Under the pieces are notes generated by a model. That model searched no databases, was not told where the DNA came from, and saw nothing but the letters and a program-made list of their open reading frames with translations. From the NCBI GenBank assembly GCA_947442505.1, contig CANEVR010000025.1, forward strand, positions 1-32,810: a stretch of 32,810 nucleotides of DNA, read 5' to 3'. Source of the DNA: Flavobacteriales bacterium (GTDB taxonomy: Bacteria; Bacteroidota; Bacteroidia; Flavobacteriales_D; Sanyastnellaceae). Every line of letters starts with the position of its first letter. Position 1 is the first letter of the stretch. The translations under genes were made by a program, and so were the position numbers. This document shows positions 18,544-27,900 of the stretch, piece by piece.

Positions 18544-19511
18544 TAGAAGATTCCCTCTCTTATGATATCATGTAAATGTACTATTCCTGTAAACTTGGAT
18601 TCATCGTCAACCAGCAACAACTGTGTTATCTTATTGTTTTCCATGCAACGAAATGCCTCAGCAGCAAGTGTGCTTTCGTGCACCACTTTTGGATCAATCG
18701 TCATAATCTCATGAGCCAATAAATTTTGGAAGTTCACATGTGAACTTAGCATTCTTCTGATGTCTCCGTCTGTAATAACTCCTAGAATTTTAGATTCATC
18801 CGAGACAACGGCGACGCAGCCCACTCTTCCCTTTGTCACCGCACTGATCACCTCCAACACTGGTGTATCTGAAACAACACTCAATTGCGCGCCTTCAATC
18901 ATTACATCTTTTGACTTCAATAACAATTTCTTGCCTAGAGCTCCCCCTGGATGATATTTGGCAAAATCACTGGAGGTGAATGATCGGGCTTGCATCAATG
19001 CCACAGCCAAAGCATCCCCCATGGCCAATTGTAAGGTTGTACTGGTTGTTGGGGCCAAATTATTGGGACAAGCTTCCTTATCCATTGGTGTGTGCAATTG
19101 ATAATCGCTGCTTTGACTTAAAAAACCTTCTGCATTTGCGCTCACTGAAATCAACTTGTTTCCCATTCTTTGAATCAAGGGAACTAAAAATCTGATTTCT
19201 GGGGATTCACCAGATTTAGAAATGCAGACAACAACATCACCATGCTGAATCATCCCCAAATCACCATGAATGGCATCTGCGGCGTGCATAAAGATGGCAG
19301 GTTGACCAGTGCTATTGAAAGTGGCCACCCACTTCTGCGCGATAATTCCGCTTTTTCCAATTCCCGTAACAATCAACCGATTGTTTCCATTCAAAATCAA
19401 TTCAACTACTTCAAGAAATGAAGCGTTGAGAGAATGGGCCATTGTTACAAGGGCATCAGACTCCAACAAAATGGTGTTCTGCGCGTGTTTTATCAAATCG
19501 TTCGGTAGCAT
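18543..19511 (-). CDS. kdsD: KpsF/GutQ-family arabinose-5-phosphate isomerase
   Basis: This 322-residue protein has the standard domain order: an SIS sugar-isomerase domain (about 35-165; VTGIGKSGIIAQK, CISKSGESPEI, APTTSTTLQLAMGDALA) and two CBS domains (about 205-320, with GVITDGDIRR in the first). The family converts ribulose 5-phosphate to arabinose 5-phosphate, the first committed step towards Kdo of lipopolysaccharide. The HPGGALGKKLL segment that precedes the CBS pair is intact. The start at 19511 fits family length and lies just behind a good promoter. The gene forms an operon with tatC and is divergent from recQ, an order I recall from other Flavobacteria. GutQ-like use on other sugar phosphates cannot be excluded from sequence. 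Confidence 0.92.
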   Translation of the reverse strand: MLPNDLIKHAQNTILLESDALVTMAHSLNASFLEVVELILNGNNRLIVTGIGKSGIIAQKWVATFNSTGQPAIFMHAADAIHGDLGMIQHGDVVVCISKSGESPEIRFLVPLIQRMGNKLISVSANAEGFLSQSSDYQLHTPMDKEACPNNLAPTTSTTLQLAMGDALAVALMQARSFTSSDFAKYHPGGALGKKLLLKSKDVMIEGAQLSVVSDTPVLEVISAVTKGRVGCVAVVSDESKILGVITDGDIRRMLSSHVNFQNLLAHEIMTIDPKVVHESTLAAEAFRCMENNKITQLLLVDDESKFTGIVHLHDIIREGIF

Positions 19512-19518
19512 CCGTCGG

Positions 19519-19547
19519 CAAAGATGCTAAGAATTCAAAAGGCACAA
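19519..19547 (-). promoter_or_regulatory. Candidate promoter of kdsD-tatC
   Basis: On the minus strand, TTG (19545-19547) is followed after 18 bases by CATCTTTG (19519-19526), one mismatch from TAnnTTTG. It ends only 7 bases before the kdsD ATG, so the transcript would be nearly leaderless. Confidence 0.5.
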
Positions 19548-19656
19548 AAACATTTCATCAATCTTTGTGTTTTTTTGATAGAATTCTTTACAAAAACTCA
19601 TCATAAGTGTTGTAAATTCGTTCTCCTTTTTAACATGAGTTCAAAGGTCTTTTAAA

Positions 19657-21855
19657 ATGAACACAATTACAGATTTATCACCCTTAGACGCCCTAAAAAA
19701 CTTTTTTGGATTTAACCAATTCAAAGGGCTTCAAGCACAAGTCATACAGTCCGTCTTGGATGGCAACGACACCTTTGTCATCATGCCTACTGGCGGTGGT
19801 AAGTCGATGTGCTATCAATTGCCAGCCCTCATGATGAACGGGATGGCCATCGTCGTTTCGCCGTTGATTGCTTTGATGAAAAATCAAGTAGATGCTATGC
19901 GTGGGTTTAGCTCAGAAGATGGTGTTGCGCATTTCATCAATTCATCTCTCAACAAATCAGAAATCAACCAAGTTAAACTTGATATTCAAGCGGGAAAAAC
20001 AAAAATTTTATACGTTGCCCCAGAATCGCTGGGCAAAGAAGAAAATGTTGAGTTTCTCAGAACATGTACCATTTCATTTGTAGCCATCGATGAGGCGCAT
20101 TGCATTTCTGAATGGGGTCATGATTTTAGACCTGAATACAGAAAACTTAAAAGCATCATTAAAAACATTGCAGATGTGCCAATTATGGCATTAACAGCCA
20201 CTGCAACGCCAAAAGTCCAACAGGACATTCAAAAAAACCTAGGAATGGTGGAAGCCAATTTATTCAAAGCTTCCTTCAACCGTCCCAACCTTTATTATGA
20301 AGTCCGACCTAAAAACAACGTTGGCAAACAGATTATTCACTACATCAAAAGCCACAGTGGTAAAAGTGGAATCATTTATTGCTTGAGCAGAAAAAAAACA
20401 GAAGAAATCGCAGAACTCTTGATTGCCAATGGAATCAAGGCTTTGCCTTATCATGCTGGGATGGATGGTCATGAGCGCAGCAATGTTCAAGACAAATTCT
20501 TGATGCAGGAAGTGGATGTTATTGTCGCCACGATAGCATTTGGAATGGGCATTGACAAACCTGATGTTCGTTTTGTCATTCACCATGACATATCAAAAAG
20601 TTTGGAGAGCTACTACCAAGAAACAGGCAGAGCCGGACGAGATGGTGGTGAAGGGAATTGCATTGCCTTTTACAGTCCCAAGGACATTGAAAAACTCGAG
20701 AAATTCCTAGCTGGAAAGCCTATAGCTGAGCAAGAAATTGGCGTTCAGTTGCTGCATGAGGTGATGGCTTACTGCGAGACTTCCGTGAGTAGAAGAAAAT
20801 ATCTTTTGCACTATTTCGGTGAGGCTTGGGACGAGCACAACGGTGAAGGTCATGGAATGGACGATAACCAGCGCAAACCCAAAGAGCACTTCGATGCCCA
20901 GGAAGATATATCGTTGCTCCTACAATGTATCGATGCATTCAAAGAAAAGCACAAGTCCAAGTTCATCGTCAAAGTATTGATGGGACTCGAGGACGCTGAA
21001 GTCAAGACCTACAAAGGCAGTTCATCTGAACTTTACGGAATTGGAAAAGACAAAGAAGATCGATATTGGAATGCCCTACTCAGACAAATGCTGGTTGCCA
21101 ATCTGATTAAAAAAGAAGTGGAAACTTATGGTACCATAAAGCTTACCACCGATGGGAAGCAATTTTTGAAAACACCAACCAAGTTTGAAGCTGTCAAAGA
21201 GGAGGAGTATCCAAATACGGATGAAGACGGAGACTTTAATGCTCTTCGATCGAGCGGAGGAGCTGCAGATGAAGCCCTTTTCACATTGCTGAAAGAGCAA
21301 AGATTAAAAGTATCTAAAGAAAAGGGAATACCACCTTATGTTATTTTTTCCGAACCAAGCTTGGAGGAGATGGCCACGCAATACCCCATTAACATGGAGG
21401 AATTGGCTCATATCGGTGGCGTTGGGAAAAATAAAGCCATGAAGTTTGGTCATTCTTTCCTCAACCTGATTCAAAAACACGTAGAAGACAATAACATTGA
21501 GCGTCCACAAGATTTATTCTTGAAAACAGCACCTTCAAAGAGTGGTCAAAAAGTACAGATTATTCAAAACATAGACAAGCGCATCCCGCTTCAAGACATT
21601 GCAAAAGGTTTAGGAAAAAGCCGTGCTGAATTGATTTTGGAAATAGAAACTGTAGTTCATTCTGGTACCAAGCTGAGTATTCAGTACATCATCGATGATG
21701 AAGTAGATGAAGATGCTCAAGAAGAAATCATGGAATATTATATGCAATCAGAAACCGACGATCTGTTGGAGGCTGAAAAATATTTTGACGGCGATTATGA
21801 AGAGGAAATTTTAAGACTGATGCGCATCAAATTCATGAACGATATAGGTCAATAA
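19657..21855 (+). CDS. recQ: RecQ-family ATP-dependent DNA helicase
   Basis: This 732-residue 3'-5' superfamily 2 helicase acts in recombination and repair of stalled forks. Helicase motifs are complete: GGGKSMCYQLP (motif I), DEAHCISEWGHDFRPEY (II and aromatic-rich loop), LTATATPKVQ (III), FNRPNLYYEV, IIYCLSRKKTEE, ATIAFGMGIDKPDVRFVIH (V) and YYQETGRAGRDG (VI). The RQC region starts at SRRKYLLHYFGE, but the four Cys of the usual RecQ zinc site are absent (Ser before RR; no CxxCxxC after the helical hairpin). An HRDC domain (about 530-605, from EALFTLLKEQRLKVSKE) and an acidic C-terminal extension with a HTH-like segment follow. The ATG start fits the family. A TAAATTCG sequence at 19613-19620 is only a weak promoter candidate. 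Confidence 0.96.
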   Translation: MNTITDLSPLDALKNFFGFNQFKGLQAQVIQSVLDGNDTFVIMPTGGGKSMCYQLPALMMNGMAIVVSPLIALMKNQVDAMRGFSSEDGVAHFINSSLNKSEINQVKLDIQAGKTKILYVAPESLGKEENVEFLRTCTISFVAIDEAHCISEWGHDFRPEYRKLKSIIKNIADVPIMALTATATPKVQQDIQKNLGMVEANLFKASFNRPNLYYEVRPKNNVGKQIIHYIKSHSGKSGIIYCLSRKKTEEIAELLIANGIKALPYHAGMDGHERSNVQDKFLMQEVDVIVATIAFGMGIDKPDVRFVIHHDISKSLESYYQETGRAGRDGGEGNCIAFYSPKDIEKLEKFLAGKPIAEQEIGVQLLHEVMAYCETSVSRRKYLLHYFGEAWDEHNGEGHGMDDNQRKPKEHFDAQEDISLLLQCIDAFKEKHKSKFIVKVLMGLEDAEVKTYKGSSSELYGIGKDKEDRYWNALLRQMLVANLIKKEVETYGTIKLTTDGKQFLKTPTKFEAVKEEEYPNTDEDGDFNALRSSGGAADEALFTLLKEQRLKVSKEKGIPPYVIFSEPSLEEMATQYPINMEELAHIGGVGKNKAMKFGHSFLNLIQKHVEDNNIERPQDLFLKTAPSKSGQKVQIIQNIDKRIPLQDIAKGLGKSRAELILEIETVVHSGTKLSIQYIIDDEVDEDAQEEIMEYYMQSETDDLLEAEKYFDGDYEEEILRLMRIKFMNDIGQ

Positions 21856-21873
21856 GAATATTATTTATCACCT

Positions 21874-21897
21874 AAAAGCCCCATCTGGGGCTTTTTT
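21874..21897 (+). terminator. Rho-independent terminator after recQ
   Basis: A 9-bp stem (AAAAGCCCC with GGGGCTTTT) closes an ATCT loop 18 bases past the recQ stop and is followed by more T. Confidence 0.9.
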
Positions 21898-21916
21898 ATT
21901 CCCCCATTTTGGATAA

Positions 21917-21946
21917 AAAAAAGGAGAGCAAATGCTCTCCTTTTTT
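21917..21946 (-). terminator. Terminator after the 2425-residue giant gene, possibly bidirectional
   Basis: A 13-bp stem (AAAAAAGGAGAGC with GCTCTCCTTTTTT, AAAT loop) lies 17 bases past the giant gene's stop. T runs occur on both strands, so it may also back up the recQ terminator from the other side. Confidence 0.88.
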
Positions 21947-21963
21947 AATATTCCATTCAGGTT

Positions 21964-24900
21964 TTACTTCTCAATAACCACATTGATAAAGTGTTGGGTT
22001 TGCTCCCCGACTACTTTAATCATGTACAAACCTGATGTCAAATTCAAATCAGCATTCCACACTCTCTCAGTTTCATTTTGAGCGGTGTAAACCAACTCAC
22101 CTGTCACTGCGTAAATAGCAATACTGTATTGGGCAGAAACATCATTTGGAATTACTACAGCAAAGTTTCCATTGCTTGGGTTCGGGTATGCCATCAGTTC
22201 TTGATTAGCAAGACCGTCTACACCTGTGCTGGTAGTATCAAACTCAACACTAAATGTAATTTCAAATTGGGCATTGCATCCACCTGTTGTGTCTGTGACC
22301 AACAAAGAAATTTCACCTTGGGGATCAAAAGCATTTCCTTCTGACCAATAAACATTCACAGAAGGTGTGGTTGCTGTATTGCTGACAGGAATGAAAATAC
22401 CAGGGCTATTCAATGTCCACAACAAAGTCACACCATTCAAATTTCCAGTGTAAGAGTAGTTATGGTAAGAATAGGTATCCACAAAATCATCTCCATCAAT
22501 GGCACCAGGAATATAAGTGCTGCTCACGCAACTTCCGTCATCCACCATTGCGTTCTCATCGTAGTTACAAGCTTGCGCATCCGTACATCCCAATAACAAA
22601 CCTTCGCATGTACAATCAATCTGATAGGTATCTGTAATGTCCAAGCTGGAACCATTATCACAAGGTGATCCAGGACCCAAAAGAGATGCACTTGAATCAT
22701 CACAGTCATCCGTGTTCGACACCCAACCATTGGCTGGCTGAGAGCAGAACAAGAACGTTGCATTGATGTTACCCAATAGGTCACCATCAGCATCTTGATA
22801 AAATTCAACACCGGTGCTATCATCTGCGATACCATCACAGTCATCATCGATATCATTACAGAATTCTGCACTGGCTGGATTCACTGAAGGATTGGTATCA
22901 TCACAATCATAACCCGCAACAAAACCATCGCCATCTGCATCCACATTGCTCACGCAATCTTCATCCACACCTCCGTTACAGTTGTTGTCTTGATTGTCAA
23001 AACAAATTTCTGTTGCACCAGGATAAATGGAAGCATTGTTATCGTTGCAATCGATTGGGGAAGAGAATCCATCGCCATCTGCATCAGTTCCGGTACAAGC
23101 CAAATCAGCTCCGCTACAATCTTCGTCGATGTTGTTTCCACAAATCTCAGTCGCCGATGGGTTAATAGCAGCATTGCTATCATCACAATCCACTGCTGCA
23201 TCAAAGCCATCACTATCCGCATCTATTCCAGTACAAGCCAAATCAGCGCCACTACAATCTTCATCAATGTTGTTTCCACAAATCTCAGTCGCTGAAGGGT
23301 TGATCGCCGCATTGTTGTCATTACAATCTACTGTTTCGTTGAAACCATCGTTATCTGCATCAATCACAGGACAAATGTCATCAGCAGGATTACAGTTCTC
23401 ATCCACTCCGTTACCGCAAACCTCAGACGCAGATGTATTGATATTGGCATTGGTATCATCACAGTCTGTTGGAGTGGATTCACCATCACCGTCGACATCT
23501 ATTCCAGTGCAAGCCAAATCTGTGCCGCTACAATCTTCATCGATACCATTACCGCACACCTCAATCGCAGATGTATTGATGTTGGCATTGGTATCATCAC
23601 AGTCTGTTGGAGTGGATTCACCATCACCGTCGGCATCTGTTCCAGTGCAAGCCAAATCTGTGCCGCTACAATCTTCATCGATACCATTACCGCAAACCTC
23701 AGTCGCAGATGTATTGATGTTAGCATTGGTATCATCACAGTCTGTTGGAGTGGATTCACCATCACCATCACCATCTACTGGATTACAAACATCTACTACG
23801 CCATTGCAATCCTCATCTATGGCATTGCCACAAACTTCAGTTCCATTTGGATTAGCTGACGCATTGGTATCATCACAATCGGTACTGTTGGTAACATAAA
23901 CACCTAACGCTGGGCAAGTGGCTGTGAAGGAAGTTAAATATGCCCCTGCCGAGCCTCCGCTACCTGAAGGTAAACTATAGACGATATCACCTACAGAACT
24001 TAGCACATCAAAACCAACCTCTCCGGTAAATGCACCAACAACAGTCCATGTTAGATCGTAAACCGTGTTGTTTGTCAAAAGAACTGTCTCTTGCATTCCT
24101 GCACCAGCCGTGAAATTCACTCCAATGGTCGCATCTATACTGGCTCCTCCATTGGATGTCAACTGCATCTGATTTCCATTCCAACCATCACCATAAGTAT
24201 CGGTTAGGTTGAAAGCATACGAACAGACGGGAGGAGAGTTGGGATCATAGCACGACTCAATAGACGTTGCACCACCAAATGTATCATTATCAGCATCCAA
24301 ATAGTATGTCGTTGTAGGTAAGCCGTTATCAATCAAACCATCACAGTTATCATCAATGGTATTACAGACTTCTAAAGCCAATGAATTAATACTCGCATTA
24401 AATGGAGCACAATCCACCGCATCCACATCACCATCTCCATCTGCATCCGTTGTACAACCTTCATCTGCTTGACCATCACAATTGTTGTCAATTAAGTCAT
24501 CACACACTTCGTTTGCATCAGTGTTAATGGCAATATCTGCATCATTACAATCCGTATTATCTGTCACCAACAAAGGATCTGGCGTACACAAAAATGTTGC
24601 ATTTCCATTGGCATCCCCAAAACCATCGCCATCAGCATCGGTATAGTACGCAATGGGATCAATACACTCCGAAGAGCACAAATTGAAATCAATCAATCCG
24701 CCACCAAAAGCCCATAATTGAACGTAAATGGTATCACCCGCTGGCACTGTAGTAACAGTGATTTCAGGCATCAAGCCAGGGCCAGTATCATCGTCACAAT
24801 CTACCAAAGTATACAATCCCGTCGCGGCATCAAAAGTGTAGGCAGCCATTGCGGCGTCCACAGAACCTTGAGGATTCAATAACAACACTCCGGATGCAGG

Positions 24901-27900
24901 AACTGCAACTGCGAACCAAGCGTCAGGTTGTTGAATACCCTGCCAAGATGGATTATTTCCACAACCAGGACCACCAGGATTGGTTGACGGCGTATACAAA
25001 GCTGGATCTATTGAAACGCTGATACAACCGGTAGTAGGATCAGCTGTAAATGCAGTCCATGGTTCATCTCCTTCAGAGGAAATATAACCCAAACAAGTAC
25101 AATCTGCTTGAATCTCATCACCACCCGTTGCAGGGTTTCCATCGTTACACACTTGGCCAATCCAAACTGTAGGATCATTGTCATTACAATCTCCGTTACA
25201 AGAAGTAAATCCATCACCATCCACATCAAAACCTTCATCAATCACTGCATCGCAGTTGTTGTCTATAAGGTCACAAATCTCTATAGCACTTGGATTCACA
25301 GCTGCATTGTTATCATCGCAATCATCTGCAGTCACAAATCCATCACCATCAATATCTGTAGTACAACCTTCATCTACTGTTCCATCACAGTTGTTGTCAA
25401 TATTGTCTCCACAAACCTCTGCTCCACCTGGGAAAGCAGCAGCTGAAGCATCGTTACAATCGGTGTTGTTGGTCACAAAACCAGGATCAGGAGTACAAGT
25501 CAATACTGGTGTTACAGAACCATCGCCAAAAGTATCGCCATCTGTATCTGGGTAATAAGCCAAGGCAGTTGCACAATCAGCTGAACAGAAATTGAAGTTA
25601 ATCGTGTTACCAGCATTATATGCCCACAGCTGAATATAAATTGGAGCTCCAGGCGTTAAACCAGTCAATGTTAATTGTGGCATCAAGCCAGGACCAGTGT
25701 CATCATCACAACCCAATAAGGTATATGTATTTGTTGCTGCATCATAATTGTAGGCAGCCATACCTGCATCACCAGTCCCTTGTGGCGATAAGAACAATTC
25801 ACCATTGGCTGGAGCACTAATCAAAATCCAAACATCAGGATTCTCGCTACCTACTGTATTTCCTGCACAACCAGGCGCAGTTACTACAGTACTAATGGTA
25901 TATAAAGCAGGATCAACTGTAATATCTATACAACCTGTTGATGGATCAGCAGTGAAAGCATTAGAAGGTTCATCACCCAACACACCTGCACATGAACAAT
26001 CCACTTGGATCAAATCATTGGTTGTTGTTGCATCGCCATCGTCACATGTTGCACCAATCCATACGGTATTATCTGCATCATTGCAATCTCCGTCGCAAGA
26101 AGTGAATCCATCACCATCTGCATCTTGGTTTTCATCGATAACTCCATCACAATTATTGTCCTGCAAATCACAAATCTCTTGAGCTCCTGGATTTACTGTT
26201 GCATCCAAATCATTACAATCATCTGCAGCAACGTATCCATCGGAATCATCATCTTGACCAGCGCAGAAGGCAGGTGCAACAAATGTTGTTGTACCCATAC
26301 AACCTGGGTTGACAGAGAACATGGCCATCAATGTGTGTGTGGCCCCGTCAGAATCCAAACTATCCACGTTGATAGCGGTAACTGAATTGAAAGGAGCGTT
26401 CCAAGATTGAATTACAACACCATCCAAATACAAATCCAATGTTCCAGTTCCAGGAGCCAATGTTGTATTGATATAATTGTTTTGTGCTGGTACCAAAGTG
26501 TATTGATTCGTAATTGGATCACAACTCGATGGTGTAGCACAGAATGGGAACTCAATTGAACAAGCTGGTAAGTTTACTGGATCAGTTGTGAAAGGCTCAA
26601 TTGGACAACCTGCAGTTGAGGTGTAGCTTCCAAATTGGCTATCACCACCTGAAGCTACAGTTACAGCCAAATCAACAGCCGCTACTGTAGTTGCAGTAAA
26701 ACACATACTGAACACACAAGATCCAGCATCACCCCAGTCATTTCCACCATTACCATCGACAGTGTAATCATAATAGTAACCTTGTCCCGCTGGATAGGCT
26801 GAACCACCGGTTGGTGCAATACTTTCTTGCCAAATCCAATCACCAGGACCACCATTACACTCCAAAGGAGCCGTTAAAGGTGTGGCCAAAGACCAACCAG
26901 TTCCCAAAGTAATGGCCATACCATCCAACCAATCTCCAGAATTTTGACCATAATCCAATGTGTAACAAATCGTCACATTGGTTCCAACTGCCCATGTTCC
27001 TGCAGTAGGCGCTGGCTCGAAGGAAATACTCTGTGGACCCAAACATGAAACAATTGTGGTTCCACCTCCGCATGTACAATCCGCTTGAAGTGTTTCATCA
27101 ATGGTTGCTGCATCACCGTCATTACAGGGAGCGCCAGGATAAATCGTGGCGCAGTTGTCATTGCAATCCGTTAAAGCGTCAAATCCATCACCGTCATTGT
27201 CTGAAGCGTTGCAACCTTCGTCAGCTACACCTGAACAATTCTGGTCAATTCCATCTCCACAAATCTCTGCAGCGGCTGGGTTAATAGAAGCATCATTGTC
27301 ATTGCAATCAGCAGGTGCATTGAATCCATCTGCATCCAAATCGATTCCAACACAAACATCATCTCCTCCAACACAATCATCATCAATTCCGTTCTCGCAA
27401 ATCTCAATACCCAATGAACTTACATTGGGATTAAAATCATCACAATCGGTATTAGAAACTACACCACAAGCATCAATGGTTGTTGAACCATCTCCATCAC
27501 CATCATTGTCAAGATAAGTGATGTTTGTATCGTCACAATCTTCAATATTGGCTACATAACCTGCTGGCTGCGTGCAATCAAAAATGGTATTGTTCACATC
27601 TCCAAATCCATCTCCATCCAAGTCTGCATAATATTCTGTACTAACAAACTCATCAATTTCAATGTTGCAATTGTTATCAATACCATCGCAAACTTCATTG
27701 GCTGCTGGATTGATGGCTACGTTGTTATCATCACAATCTACATCTGACGTAAATCCATCTCCATCATTGTCAATCAAACCGACACAGTTGTCATCGATTA
27801 AATTGTTACAATCATTGTCCAATCCATCACAAAATTCAGTGGCTCCTGGATAAGATGAATTGCTTTCATCATTGCAATCTGTTCCGTCAAGCACCATATT

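Noticed and set aside
22980-23830. CRISPR-like appearance of regularly spaced repeats
   Set aside because: The period is 138 bases with no unique spacers, everything is in frame within a coding sequence, and the units translate to a known repeat motif.
22990-23899. Long plus-strand open frames rich in Ser, Pro, Gln or His across the repeat regions (for example 23027-23899, 3270-3698, 15188-15583)
   Set aside because: They are antisense shadows of the MopE repeats: periodic DNA with few stops in other frames. They lack family motifs and signal peptides, and the minus frame carries coherent domains throughout.
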